Source: Flavobacterium sp. KMS
GTDB taxonomy: Bacteria; Bacteroidota; Bacteroidia; Flavobacteriales; Flavobacteriaceae
Assembly (NCBI RefSeq): GCF_000813005.1
Contig: NZ_JSYP01000001.1
Location: 434,001-498,000, forward strand
Length of the DNA: 64,000 bases
Reading direction: 5' to 3'
The notes beneath the pieces are model-generated. The model saw only the letters and a list, made by a program, of their open reading frames with translations, ran no database searches and had not been told where the DNA came from. Both the position numbers and the translations under genes were made by a program. Within the stretch, counting starts at the first letter, position 1, and the number at the start of each line of letters is the position of its first letter. Shown here piece by piece: positions 10,640 to 20,199 of this stretch.

Positions 10640-11440
10640 TTAATAGGTGTATGATAATCTGTATCCTAACTTTCCATCATTATAAAATGCTTTTGTTAGT
10701 ACATACCCTTCGGAATCGTAAGTGTAAGTAGCTGTATTTGTAGATTTATAAGGCGTTATTGAATTTCGAAAAGAAGTTATATGCATCGCCAAATCCTGTG
10801 AAGATGTGGTATGTGTAGTTTCAATAATATTATTAATAGAATAGTCGACATCTAACAACAAACCAATTCCTATAACATTTTTAAGTGGGCTGTTATTAGT
10901 ATCATACTTAAAAGCTACAATGTCGGCACTGCCATAATCTTTACTCTCTTTATCTACCTGTTTTATAATATTGCCATTCTCTAATGTAAATGTTCCGGTA
11001 GCAATTTCTGTTGTAGTATTCAATTTATCATTATAAAGATGTACGCTATAGCTTACTGTTTTATCCTTATTATAAGTATACTTTTTTAAGAACTTCTGAT
11101 TATTAAATATATGAACAGCTTCTTTTAGCTTATTATTTTCATATTCATACAAAGTACAATAAACCAATAGCTTCTTATTAGAAAAATCTTCTTTTTTCGT
11201 AATTAAATCTCCAGTATAGGTAAAAACTGTTTTTGATCCATTATCATCCAGAATACTTTCGATTTTGTTACCATTATACCTATAAGTGGATTCATAATTA
11301 TCTGAAGGAAAATCAATGTATTTATAATATTTGGCTTTAGGCAATTTTATATTCCCATCTCCTTGTTCAGCATTGTTTTTAGAACACGAAGTCAGTATTA
11401 ACAAAGAAGCAACTAAAAAATAGTGTAATTTTTTTTCCAT
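10640..11440 (-). CDS. YD-like repeat lipoprotein, paralogue A
   Basis: A 266-residue predicted lipoprotein with a signal ending in ILTSC (Cys19). The mature part has short beta repeats: IESILDDNGSKTVFTYTGDL, then YEYENNKLKEA, YTYNKDKTVSYSVH and a final YTYDSEGYV. This rhythm of Tyr-Thr-Tyr-Asp/Asn with Gly resembles YD/RHS-type repeats but is much shorter. Three further paralogues follow at 14232, 15274 and 16251 with the same block order, including the segment PLKNVIGIG. The function is unknown; surface exposure and ligand or glycan binding would be a guess. Confidence 0.8.
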   Translation of the reverse strand: MEKKLHYFLVASLLILTSCSKNNAEQGDGNIKLPKAKYYKYIDFPSDNYESTYRYNGNKIESILDDNGSKTVFTYTGDLITKKEDFSNKKLLVYCTLYEYENNKLKEAVHIFNNQKFLKKYTYNKDKTVSYSVHLYNDKLNTTTEIATGTFTLENGNIIKQVDKESKDYGSADIVAFKYDTNNSPLKNVIGIGLLLDVDYSINNIIETTHTTSSQDLAMHITSFRNSITPYKSTNTATYTYDSEGYVLTKAFYNDGKLGYRLSYTY

Positions 11441-11665
11441 AATGTCGACATGATAATAAGCAACAAAAAGAAAGATTTTAACTGTAATTAGGTCACAAAA
11501 AAAGGTTTAAAAATATCATTTTAAGGTACAACTTATTGATGAGGTTTTATTTTCATTAAAGATCCCCAATACTATTTGTAGTAAGATGCAACAGATAAAA
11601 ACAATTAAGATCTCATCAATAAAATTTATGCTCTGAAAATCATCATTTTTTATCCAGACTAAAAA

Positions 11666-12043
11666 TTAAAGATTACTAACAACTCTTGTAATACCTAATT
11701 TAATAATTGGTACATTAAAATTAATCAGCAATCCTAACTTCATTTTTGTTATTCTGAGGTAAGTTAAAACTTGTTTAGGATGAACATTTGAAATTTGTTC
11801 AATCGATTTTATTTCTAAAATTACCTTATTTTCAACTATTAAATCAGCTCTAAATCCTATATCTAATTTTACTTCATCCCAAATAACGGGTAACGGCTTC
11901 TGTCTTTCTACTTTTAATCCTCTTTTGGTTAATTCAAAATACAAAATAGCCTCATAAACAGACTCTAATAGACCTGGCCCTAACTTTACATGTATCCTAT
12001 AACAAGTATCAACTACAATACTCGAAATTTCATTTTCTGTCAT
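11666..12043 (-). CDS. GxxExxY family protein
   Basis: A 125-residue protein with the family signature GPGLLESVYE near residue 22. Blocks resembling the PD-(D/E)XK nuclease fold follow: FRADLIVENKVILEIKSIE gives an Asp and a Glu-x-Lys arrangement, and VLTYLRITKMKLGLLINFN closes the fold. The family is common in Bacteroidota and often sits alone or near mobile DNA. Its role is not established. The length is normal and the gene looks intact. It separates two members of the lipoprotein family, next to a palindromic repeat at 12102. Confidence 0.85.
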   Translation of the reverse strand: MTENEISSIVVDTCYRIHVKLGPGLLESVYEAILYFELTKRGLKVERQKPLPVIWDEVKLDIGFRADLIVENKVILEIKSIEQISNVHPKQVLTYLRITKMKLGLLINFNVPIIKLGITRVVSNL

Positions 12044-12101
12044 TTTTATTTTTTTACTAAATTAAAGTAAAAACTTACATTTTAAGCATGTCAAACAAAA
12101 A

Positions 12102-12257
12102 TCTCGCAAAGTCGCAGAGTCACAAAGCAATCTTTAAACTTTGATCTACTGATGAAAATTATAATAAGTCTTTGATTTAGCTAATTGCTTTTCAAAAATG
12201 ATAAAAAGACAACAAAAAAGGCAATTTTAAACTTTGCGACTCTGCGACTTTGCGAGA
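12102..12257. repeat. inverted repeat of TCTCGCAAAGTCGCAGAGT type
   Basis: Two 26-bp arms, 12102-12127 and 12232-12257, are inverted copies differing at one position and enclose about 104 bp. The arms contain the motif CTTTGCGACTCTGCGACTTT. This is a recurrent intergenic repeat motif of flavobacteria; a related motif recurs at 26951-26988. The enclosed segment holds no ORF. Confidence 0.75.
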
Positions 12258-12309
12258 TACATTTAAAAACTTAATACAATAATCAGAATTACTAAGCCAA
12301 TCTATTCAC

Positions 12310-12317
12310 TACTTTTG
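12310..12317 (+). promoter_or_regulatory. Bacteroidota -7 element of the ABC transporter gene
   Basis: TACTTTTG matches TAnnTTTG exactly and ends 26 bp upstream of the ATG at 12344. A -33 element is not clear. Confidence 0.5.
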
Positions 12318-12343
12318 CATCTTCTATAAATTAAAATTCTCAG

Positions 12344-14089
12344 ATGAAATTACTATATTCTTATATAATTAAACATAAAATGCTGTTGTTTCTAGCCTTG
12401 ATTATGGCGTCTATAAACATCTGTTTCAGTTTATCCGATTCTGTTATTACTGGTAAATTAATGCAAGATTGCGGTGTTGGATTAGCTAAATACAAAGGAA
12501 ACGAAATCGGTTTTATTAAATCTGTAGCCTTTTGGCTAGGTCTTTCGCTTGGTGCGGCGATGATTTCCAGAATTACCAAAAACTTTCAGGATTATTTCAC
12601 CAATGTAGTCATCCAGCGTACCGGCGCTCAAATGTATACTGATGGTATTAAAAAATCACTCGACTTACCTTTTGCAGAATTTGAAGACCAACGTAGTGGG
12701 GAAACATTAAGTAAATTAACCAAAGTACGTTCTGATTCCGAAAAATTAATCACGTTATCTATTTCTTTAATTTTTCAAACTGTTATCGGGTTTATATTTG
12801 TAATTGTTTATGTTGCTAGAATTGATTACCGTATCTCGTTAATCTTTTTAGTTACTGCTCCAATTATAGCTTTAGTAAGTTCTTATCTAGGTAAGAAGAT
12901 AAAAATTGTTTCTCGTAAAATTGTAAATCAAACCAATGCATTAGCTGGTTCTACTACCGAAAGTTTAAGAAATATCGAACTTGTAAAAAGTCTTGGATTA
13001 ACATATCAAGAAGAAAAACGCTTGAACTTAAATACGTTTAAAATCTTGCAACTGGAATTGCAAAAAATCCGTTTTATAAGAAGTTTAAGTTTTATTCAAG
13101 GTACTACAGTTCACTTTTTAAGAACCTGTGTAGTGTTTACACTATATTATTTCTTGTTTGGACAAAAAATCATTGTGGGTGATTTACTTACTATGGTATT
13201 TTTTACTTTTTTCATTTTTGGCCCTTTACAAGAATTGGGTAATTTTATAATTGCACTTAATGAAACAAAGGTTTCAATGGAAAACTTTAAAACATTATTA
13301 AGCGCTCCAAAAGAATTTCGCCCGAAGAATCCAAAACACGTTGGCGCTATTCGCTCTTTACTTTTTTCGAATGTAAGTTTCCAACATAAAACGGCTAAAT
13401 ATAAAGCTGTAGAGAATATTAACTTTGATATTAAGCAAGGACAAACCGTAGCTTTTGTGGGGCCATCTGGTTCAGGAAAGACAACTTTAGTTAAATTATT
13501 GGTTGGTTTATACACTCCTGCCGAGGGTAAAGTTTTTTATAATGACATCGATTCTACCGAAATTGATTTATTAGATTTAAGAAAGCAATTAGGTTTTGTA
13601 ACCCAAGATGCTCAATTATTCTCAGGAACAATCCGTGAGAATTTACTATTTGTAAGACCATCTGCTACTGATGAGGATTTATACGATGCTTTAAAAAGAG
13701 CCAGTTGCGAGACACTATTACATCGTGCCGAAGATGGTTTAAACACCACAATTGGTGAAGGCGGAATTAAAGTTTCAGGTGGTGAGAAACAACGTTTATC
13801 TATTGCTCGCGCCATCTTGAGAAATCCGAATTTATTGATTTTTGATGAAGCAACTTCTGCATTGGACTCTATTACCGAGGAAGAAATTAATACTACAATT
13901 AGAAATATATCCGACAAGAACAGAATTACGGTTTTAATCGCACACCGATTATCGACAGTAATGCACGCTGATAAAATATTTGTCTTGGAACAAGGAAAAA
14001 TTATCGAACAAGGAAAACACGATGATTTAGTACTCGAAAGAGGATTATACTATGCTATGTGGCGCCAGCAAATTGGTGAACGAAAATAA
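12344..14089 (+). CDS. ABC transporter, fused permease and ATPase
   Basis: A 581-residue half-transporter of the exporter type. An N-terminal six-helix membrane domain spans roughly residues 10-310, and an ATPase domain runs from about 335. Visible ATPase motifs are Walker A GPSGSGKTT (373-381), Q-loop FVTQDAQLFSG, signature VSGGEKQRLS (477-486), Walker B LLIFDEATSALD (497-508) and the switch His in AHRLS (534). It is expected to work as a homodimer or with another half-transporter encoded elsewhere, since no partner lies next to it. The substrate is not evident; lipid, peptide and drug export all fit. It is transcribed alone, from the promoter at 12310 to the hairpin at 14174. Confidence 0.92.
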   Translation: MKLLYSYIIKHKMLLFLALIMASINICFSLSDSVITGKLMQDCGVGLAKYKGNEIGFIKSVAFWLGLSLGAAMISRITKNFQDYFTNVVIQRTGAQMYTDGIKKSLDLPFAEFEDQRSGETLSKLTKVRSDSEKLITLSISLIFQTVIGFIFVIVYVARIDYRISLIFLVTAPIIALVSSYLGKKIKIVSRKIVNQTNALAGSTTESLRNIELVKSLGLTYQEEKRLNLNTFKILQLELQKIRFIRSLSFIQGTTVHFLRTCVVFTLYYFLFGQKIIVGDLLTMVFFTFFIFGPLQELGNFIIALNETKVSMENFKTLLSAPKEFRPKNPKHVGAIRSLLFSNVSFQHKTAKYKAVENINFDIKQGQTVAFVGPSGSGKTTLVKLLVGLYTPAEGKVFYNDIDSTEIDLLDLRKQLGFVTQDAQLFSGTIRENLLFVRPSATDEDLYDALKRASCETLLHRAEDGLNTTIGEGGIKVSGGEKQRLSIARAILRNPNLLIFDEATSALDSITEEEINTTIRNISDKNRITVLIAHRLSTVMHADKIFVLEQGKIIEQGKHDDLVLERGLYYAMWRQQIGERK

Positions 14090-14173
14090 TACACTTACGA
14101 AATAAGTCTTTTAAATTCTGAATTGTATCTATTTTAGTTTTAAACAAATTCTGCATATTTCTTATCAAACAAA

Positions 14174-14203
14174 AAAGCCAGATTCAATATCGAATCTGGC
14201 TTT
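14174..14203. terminator. bidirectional terminator between convergent genes
   Basis: The stem AGCCAGATTC/GAATCTGGCT has a 6-base loop and is flanked by A-rich and T-rich runs. It can serve both the ABC transporter (plus) and the lipoprotein gene ending at 14232 (minus). Confidence 0.75.
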
Positions 14204-14231
14204 GTATTTATAATCAACTCTACTAACTTCA

Positions 14232-15098
14232 TTAATAAGTATAAAAAATATCATCTATAGCTTCATCCGATTTTTTCTCTACAGGATATCCATTTTCATC
14301 ATATTTGTATGTTAATGTCTCTACATACTTCATTGTTTTTTCTTTATCTGACACATAGGTAATTTTCTCAATAACATTATTAATTCCAAAATCATTGATT
14401 CCAAAATCTCCATACGCCATATCATGTCCATTATATATTCCTCCCATATCAAACATTATCAAATCAAGTCCTAAAATATTTTTTAAAGGATTATTTTGAG
14501 TATCATATTTATATTCATAGGTATATTTATAATAGCTATTATCTTCGAGATATTTCGCTGTCCTTTTAACAAGATTGCCATTTTTAAAGCTTAAGATTTG
14601 TTCTCCATCTTCTGGTATTGTTGGATTATCATGACGGTACGTTCTGTAAGAAATTGTTCCATCTGCATTATGGGTGTACACATTTTTTACATAAAAATCA
14701 TTTACGAGATTACTATTTGGTAATAAAAGTGCAGTTTCTTTTAATTTGCCTTTTTCATATACATATGAAACCCTACTAATTAAACTATTATCTACATAAC
14801 CTTCTGTTTTTGTTATCAAACTTCCAGTATAAGTAAAAACTGTTTTCATGGTATGATTATAAACAGAACATTCGGCACTTACAATTTTATTCCCATTATA
14901 AGTAAATGTATTTGTTTGATTATTATAGCCCGTAATAACGCCAGTACCTGTACTATAGTCATAAGAAGCCATTTTATAGGTTAACGTTTTAGGTAATATT
15001 GTTCTGACTGGTACAGTAGGATTACTGTCGATGTCGTTAGAACAAGAACTTAATACCAGTAAAGAACTTACCAGAAAATAAAATAATTTCGTTTTCAT
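14232..15098 (-). CDS. YD-like repeat lipoprotein, paralogue B
   Basis: A 288-residue predicted lipoprotein (lipobox VLSSC, Cys19) of the same family as the genes at 10640, 15274 and 16251. Shared blocks are KTVFTYTGSLITKTEGYVDN, YVYEKGKLKETALL, YTHNADGTISYRTYR and NPLKNILGLDLI, with a closing TYKYDENGYPVEKK. It is the longest of the four because of extra residues around MGGIYNGHDMAYGDFGIN. No enzyme motif is seen. The gene ends at a bidirectional hairpin. It is separated from the next paralogue by about 175 bp, enough room for its own promoter. Confidence 0.8.
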   Translation of the reverse strand: MKTKLFYFLVSSLLVLSSCSNDIDSNPTVPVRTILPKTLTYKMASYDYSTGTGVITGYNNQTNTFTYNGNKIVSAECSVYNHTMKTVFTYTGSLITKTEGYVDNSLISRVSYVYEKGKLKETALLLPNSNLVNDFYVKNVYTHNADGTISYRTYRHDNPTIPEDGEQILSFKNGNLVKRTAKYLEDNSYYKYTYEYKYDTQNNPLKNILGLDLIMFDMGGIYNGHDMAYGDFGINDFGINNVIEKITYVSDKEKTMKYVETLTYKYDENGYPVEKKSDEAIDDIFYTY

Positions 15099-15217
15099 AA
15101 TATTGGTTTTTTAAATGATTAACCACAAAAAGAAACCTTTTTACCAAACTAATCTTCTGTTATACGTCTTATAAATACCATTTTAAGATATATAAACAAC
15201 AAATCATTTTACTCCAT

Positions 15218-15258
15218 AAAAAAGCCCAATATCTATTAAAAAAGATATTGGGCTTTTA
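15218..15258 (-). terminator. terminator-like hairpin near lipoprotein paralogue C
   Basis: The stem AAGCCCAATATCT/AGATATTGGGCTT has an A-rich loop. On the minus strand it is followed by a T run, so it fits as the terminator of the gene ending at 15274. Confidence 0.75.
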
Positions 15259-15273
15259 ATTTTTATAAATCAA

Positions 15274-16047
15274 CTAATAAAAGTACTCCGTAGTAGTTCC
15301 TGCATCTTCAAAATTATCAAAAGATTTCGCTGGATAACCATCTGCATTATACGTTATTTTTGAAGTTTTAGTAACCCCATCCCCAACCTTTTGAGAAATA
15401 ATATTATGTACATTCCCTGAAGCTTCTCCATCTGCAAAAGAGGTTTTATCCAAACCTAGAATGTTTCTATGCGGGTTATATTTGGTATCATATGTATAAA
15501 CAAAACTAGGCGAATAATTTGAATCAATTTTACTAACCTCTCCTCCTATAATAGTTATGACTGAAGTCCCTTGAAAAACAGTTTGGCTTTTATCATCTCC
15601 TGAATATGCTTTAACTGTAATAGTATTATCTGCATTATAAGTATAGACTTCTTTATAACCTTCTTTTAATTCAGGATCAACTCTTAAAAAAATACTTAAT
15701 TTTTTATTAGCATCATATGTATATGTATTTTCCTGAAGTATAGTTTCATCAGCAAGTTTAATTATCATTTTTGTAATTAAATCCTGATTATAAATCCAAT
15801 ATACTCCACCTTCTTCATTTGAATCAATAGCACTAATGATTTTATTTCCGTCATATTTATAGTTCAATATGTCGACAGTACCATCTTCGTGAGTTTGAAT
15901 CATTTTTCTCAACAAAACTTGATCTTCCTTTTTTGGTTCAGTTTTGATATCCTTTATTGGCTCAATATCTCTTCCGTCAGTATCACCAGAACAAGAACTT
16001 AATATAAATAAAGAGGCAATCAAGAAATAAAATATTTTTGTTTTCAT
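15274..16047 (-). CDS. YD-like repeat lipoprotein, paralogue C
   Basis: A 257-residue lipoprotein (lipobox ILSSC, Cys19). It shares the family order: LNYKYDGNKIISAIDSNE, YNQDLITKMI, YTYDANKKLSIFL, YTYNADNTITVKAY and NPHRNILGLDKT, ending with ITYNADGYPAKSF. It is more diverged than paralogues A and B and lacks the TVFTYTG form of the second block. The mature N-terminus is charged (DIEPIKDIKTEPKKEDQ), like a linker to a surface or periplasmic domain. The function is unknown. Confidence 0.78.
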   Translation of the reverse strand: MKTKIFYFLIASLFILSSCSGDTDGRDIEPIKDIKTEPKKEDQVLLRKMIQTHEDGTVDILNYKYDGNKIISAIDSNEEGGVYWIYNQDLITKMIIKLADETILQENTYTYDANKKLSIFLRVDPELKEGYKEVYTYNADNTITVKAYSGDDKSQTVFQGTSVITIIGGEVSKIDSNYSPSFVYTYDTKYNPHRNILGLDKTSFADGEASGNVHNIISQKVGDGVTKTSKITYNADGYPAKSFDNFEDAGTTTEYFY

Positions 16048-16250
16048 AATATATTTTCATTTAGAATAATTAACTGCAAAAAGAATCATTTTCATCAACC
16101 GAAACCCTTGCGACATGCTTTATAAGTAACACTTTAAGACAAATTAACTTGAATGTTTTTCTCATCTAAATACTACTTATTGGATAACAAATTTTTTTAT
16201 GGAGCAAAATATTTAAAGCGTAAAGTTTTTTGCTTATTCTAAAATTATTA

Positions 16251-17021
16251 TTAATAAAAGTATTCCATCATTTTGCGCCCATTATCAGATGTAATCAAGT
16301 AGTTATCACTATTATAAATATTCGAATAAATAAGTGTGTCCTCATTATCTTTTCCGTACCTTAGTATTTCTTTTGTTTTATTATTATTTAAACCTACTTC
16401 CCTACCAAAAGCATCTGAATTGAATATTAAACTAGCTCCAACAATGTTTTTAAAAGGAGTATTTTTAGTATCATATTCCATTAAACTAATATTATAAGGA
16501 CTAGTAAACATTTCAGCTTTGACTATGTTCTTATTAGAATCTAAAGTTAGGGCACTAAGCGTCATTAGTTTCTGTTTTTGTGTTAAAGGATCAATGTCAA
16601 TATAAGTTGCTGAAATTTTGCCTTCCACATCATAAGAGAAGATACCTTGCATGGTATTTATTCTATTTTCCGAATAAACCTTTAAAGAAGATCTTAATTT
16701 ATTACCCTCATATGCAAAAGTTGTTGTGTTTGAATATGCTTTACCATTATGGATTTCTGTTTGAACTGTTTTTGTTATTAAATCCCCAGTATATGTAAAC
16801 ACAGTTGTTGCTCCATCATCATAGGTTATTTTGTCTATTTTATTTCCTTCATAGGTATAAATTGCGGTTCTAACAATCCCATTTCCATTTGTTTCGATAG
16901 ATTTCTTTAACAGATTCTGGCTTTTTGGTGTAATAACAACGTCATCTTCCTTAGTTTCATCATTAGAGCAAGAGGTTAGCACTAATAAAGCACTAAATAA
17001 GTAAAGTAATTTTTTTTTCAT
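16251..17021 (-). CDS. YD-like repeat lipoprotein, paralogue D
   Basis: A 256-residue lipoprotein (lipobox VLTSC, Cys18). Family blocks are IYTYEGNKIDKITYDDGATT, VFTYTGDLITKTVQTEI, FAYEGNKLRSSLKVY and TPFKNIVGASLIF. It is the least typical at its C-terminus, which lacks the NADGYP element seen in the others and ends NGRKMMEYFY, similar to the FEDAGTTTEYFY end of paralogue C. It is the first gene of the paralogue run in transcription order. The four genes probably arose by tandem duplication, with later separation of A by the ABC transporter and GxxExxY gene. Confidence 0.78.
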   Translation of the reverse strand: MKKKLLYLFSALLVLTSCSNDETKEDDVVITPKSQNLLKKSIETNGNGIVRTAIYTYEGNKIDKITYDDGATTVFTYTGDLITKTVQTEIHNGKAYSNTTTFAYEGNKLRSSLKVYSENRINTMQGIFSYDVEGKISATYIDIDPLTQKQKLMTLSALTLDSNKNIVKAEMFTSPYNISLMEYDTKNTPFKNIVGASLIFNSDAFGREVGLNNNKTKEILRYGKDNEDTLIYSNIYNSDNYLITSDNGRKMMEYFY

Positions 17022-17110
17022 TTTTTTAACAGGTTATAGATTAACAATTAGCGTGTAAATATAAAAGACTCAGCTCTTAAAAACCTAATAAAATTCATTT
17101 TTTTGTAATA

Positions 17111-17155
17111 AAAAACCCAAATAAAACAATATAAATTGCTATTTGGGTCTTTATT
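17111..17155 (-). terminator. terminator of alaS
   Basis: On the minus strand the stem GACCCAAATA/TATTTGGGTT, with a 16-base loop, is followed by a T-rich run. It lies about 60 bp beyond the alaS stop codon. Confidence 0.65.
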
Positions 17156-17217
17156 TTAATTCATTATTCTTAAATTTTTAGATACTTAGTATCTAAGAAC
17201 CTTAGTAACTTAAAACC

Positions 17218-19857
17218 TTACTTCACATAATCAATAGCTTTCGCTAAAGCTTCTGGAATTCCATCTGCATTTTTTCCTCCAGCAGTTGCGAAGAAAGGTT
17301 GCCCTCCTCCTCCACCTTGGATATATTTCCCTAACTCACGAACTACTTGTCCTGCGTTTAGTTTTTTATCAGCTACTAATTCTTTAGAGATATAACACGT
17401 TAACATAGGTTTTCCTTCTTCGGCTGTAGCCAATACTACAAATAAATTTGTGTAAAAATTACCTAGTTCATAAACCAAATCTTTAGCTCCTTCTGGAGAT
17501 AAATCGACTTGTTTTGCTAAGAATTGCACACCATTTATTTCTTGTAATTCCTTAGCCAAATCTCCTTTCATGTTTTTGGCTTTATCTTTTAATAAAACTT
17601 CTAACTGTTTTTTAAGTTTAGCATTTTCATCTTGCAATGAAACAACAGCTTTTATAGGATCTTGTGCATTTTTTAAAACTGCATTAATCTCTTTTAGTTT
17701 CTCTGCTTGATTTGCAAAATATTCTTTTACAGCTCCCGAAGTTATTGCTTCGATACGACGAATTCCTGATGCAACTGCACCTTCGCTCACTATCTTGAAA
17801 TACCAAATATCAGCTGTATTGTTTACGTGAATTCCTCCACATAATTCCATACTATCTCCAAATTTAATGGCACGTACATGATCTCCATATTTTTCACCAA
17901 ACAAAGCCATTGCTCCTTCCTGAACTGCTTGCTCAAATGGCACACTTCTTCTTTCTATTAAAGGCAACTGTTCTTGAATTCTTGCATTTACAAAATCCTC
18001 AACTTGTTGCAATTCTTCATCGGTTACTTTTGAGAAATGAGAAAAGTCAAATCTTAAATGTTTCGGACTTACCAATGATCCTTTTTGCTCTACGTGCGTT
18101 CCTAAAATAGAACGTAATGCCTGATGCATTAAGTGCGTAGCAGAGTGGTTTGAAGCAGAGCTTTTTCTTGTGCTTACATCTACAAAAGCTTTAAAAGTCT
18201 CCGTTAGATTATTCGGAAGTTCTTTGGCAAAATGTATAATTACATTACTCTCTTTCTTTGTATCGATTATGTAAATTACATCTCCGTTACTAGCCTCAAA
18301 ATATCCTTTATCCCCTACTTGTCCTCCACCTTCTGGATAAAAAGGTGTCATATTAAATACGATTTGATAGATTTCTCCATCTTTAGCACTTTCGACTTTA
18401 CGGTAACGAGTAATTTTTACCATTGCTTCGGTACGGTCGTATCCTATGAATTCTTCATCTTCATCATCAATCAAAATTTGCCAATCTCCCGCTTTTACTT
18501 TCGAAGCTGCACGAGAACGCTCTTTTTGTTTTTGTAATTCTGATTCGAAACCTGCTTCGTCTAATTTTAATCCTTTTTCTGAAAGTATCAAAGCTGTTAA
18601 ATCGATTGGGAAACCATACGTATCATATAATTCGAATGCTTTTTTACCCGAAACAACTTTATCAGTGTTATTTGCAATAATATTATCTAGTAATACCAAT
18701 CCCTGATCCAGTGTACGTAAGAATGAATTTTCTTCTTCACGAATTACATTTGCACAAAGTTCTTTTTGCAATTTAATTTCTGGAAACGGAACTCCCATTT
18801 GTGTGCTTAGTGTATCTACCAGCTTATAAATAAAAGGCTCTTTGGTATCTAAAAATGTAAATCCATAACGAATAGCACGACGCAATATTCTACGTATTAC
18901 ATATCCTGCTCCTGTGTTAGATGGCAATTGTCCATCGGCAATTGCAAATGCAACAGCACGAACGTGATCTACTACTACACGGATAGCAATATTAGTTTTG
19001 TTTTGTTCTTCACTTATATTTTTAACTTCATCAGAAGTATATTTAAAACCTGTAATTTGTTCTACTTTTTCAATAAGCGGTGTAAAAACATCAGTATCAT
19101 AATTAGATGTTTTTCCTTGTAATGCCATACATAAACGCTCAAATCCCATTCCGGTATCAACGTGCTGTGCAGGAAGTTTCTCAAGAGATCCATCGGCTTT
19201 ACGGTTGAATTCCATAAATACATTATTCCAGATTTCTACCACTTGTGGATGGTCATTATTTACTTCTTCTCTTCCAGGCTTCAATGCTTTTTCTTCCTCT
19301 GTACGTAAATCAACATGAATTTCCGAACATGGCCCACAAGGTCCCTGATCACCCATTTCCCAAAAATTATCCTTTTTATTTCCAAGAATAATTCGGTCTT
19401 CAGCAACAAGAGTTTTCCAGATATCCCAAGCTTCCTGATCAAAAGGAACATTATCTTCTTTGCTTCCTTCAAAAACAGAAACATACAGATTTTCCTTTGG
19501 AATTTTATAAACTTCAGTCAATAATTCCCATGCCCAGTTAATTGCTTCTTTTTTGAAATAATCTCCAAAAGACCAGTTTCCAAGCATTTCAAACATCGTA
19601 TGGTGATACGTATCAAAACCTACATCTTCTAAATCATTGTGTTTTCCTGAAACACGAAGACATTTTTGCGTGTCGGCTATTCTAGGACTTTTTGGCATTC
19701 CATTCCCTAAAAAATATTCTTTAAACTGGGCCATTCCCGAGTTATTGAACATAAGGGTTGGGTCGTCTTTAAGAACAATTGGAGCAGATGGAACAATTAA
19801 ATGCCCTTTGCTCTGAAAAAAGTCTAAAAATTGCTTGCGTACGTCTTGTGATTTCAT
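17218..19857 (-). CDS. alaS: alanine--tRNA ligase
   Basis: Charges tRNA-Ala with alanine. From the chosen start ([19 protein letters not shown]) the protein has 879 residues, the normal length. The class II catalytic core shows [14 protein letters not shown] and [19 protein letters not shown]. The editing domain shows the zinc-binding HSATHLMH and the later CGGIH. The C-terminal DHHA1 domain ends with the glycine-rich [14 protein letters not shown]. The reading frame stays open to 19932, but the 25 extra residues are not conserved-looking and lie beyond the usual start, so I place the start at 19857. Confidence 0.97.
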   Translation of the reverse strand: MKSQDVRKQFLDFFQSKGHLIVPSAPIVLKDDPTLMFNNSGMAQFKEYFLGNGMPKSPRIADTQKCLRVSGKHNDLEDVGFDTYHHTMFEMLGNWSFGDYFKKEAINWAWELLTEVYKIPKENLYVSVFEGSKEDNVPFDQEAWDIWKTLVAEDRIILGNKKDNFWEMGDQGPCGPCSEIHVDLRTEEEKALKPGREEVNNDHPQVVEIWNNVFMEFNRKADGSLEKLPAQHVDTGMGFERLCMALQGKTSNYDTDVFTPLIEKVEQITGFKYTSDEVKNISEEQNKTNIAIRVVVDHVRAVAFAIADGQLPSNTGAGYVIRRILRRAIRYGFTFLDTKEPFIYKLVDTLSTQMGVPFPEIKLQKELCANVIREEENSFLRTLDQGLVLLDNIIANNTDKVVSGKKAFELYDTYGFPIDLTALILSEKGLKLDEAGFESELQKQKERSRAASKVKAGDWQILIDDEDEEFIGYDRTEAMVKITRYRKVESAKDGEIYQIVFNMTPFYPEGGGQVGDKGYFEASNGDVIYIIDTKKESNVIIHFAKELPNNLTETFKAFVDVSTRKSSASNHSATHLMHQALRSILGTHVEQKGSLVSPKHLRFDFSHFSKVTDEELQQVEDFVNARIQEQLPLIERRSVPFEQAVQEGAMALFGEKYGDHVRAIKFGDSMELCGGIHVNNTADIWYFKIVSEGAVASGIRRIEAITSGAVKEYFANQAEKLKEINAVLKNAQDPIKAVVSLQDENAKLKKQLEVLLKDKAKNMKGDLAKELQEINGVQFLAKQVDLSPEGAKDLVYELGNFYTNLFVVLATAEEGKPMLTCYISKELVADKKLNAGQVVRELGKYIQGGGGGQPFFATAGGKNADGIPEALAKAIDYVK

Positions 19858-19951
19858 TTTTGTTAGTTTAATCGATAATTTGTTGAATCGTTGAATTGTT
19901 CTTAGTTCATTATCGAATAACCGATTAAACAATTAACCAAATCAACTTTTT

Positions 19952-20092
19952 GCCCCGGATAGTAGTGAAAAGCTTCGAAGTTTATAAATCTATTTTTTGT
20001 TGAGATAGCTGAGCGACCAGAGGAAGCTCCTGCTGACTCATTATAAAAAAAGTTTTATAAACGAGAACTTGAAACAAATAGCCGGATTGGGC
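19952..20092. repeat. dispersed intergenic element, copy 1
   Basis: The element begins GCCCCGGATAGTAGTGAAAA and ends near GAAACAAATAGCCGG followed by GGGC. It shares its conserved ends with the element at 32581-32713 (GATAGTAGTGAAAA and GAAGCGGGTAGCAGG), while the middle differs. The GCCC and GGGC termini could pair. It fills much of the 342-bp gap between alaS and the peptidase gene. I see no ORF in the gap; it may be a repeat or a structured RNA. Confidence 0.6.
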
Positions 20093-20199
20093 ACATTATT
20101 ATTTTTTTATTATTGAAAAAAGGGCGGAACAACTGAAACATTTATTAAATTTGTTCCACTAACATTTTTACAGTGTGCAAAAATAGGGTATTTTAAAAT

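Noticed and set aside
16580-16798. A 72-codon plus-strand frame within lipoprotein paralogue D
   Set aside because: It is an antisense shadow of a well-supported lipoprotein gene, with no features of its own.
19858-19932. The 25-codon upstream extension of alaS
   Set aside because: It is rich in residues unlike AlaRS N-termini, and [10 protein letters not shown] at 19857 is the usual family start.
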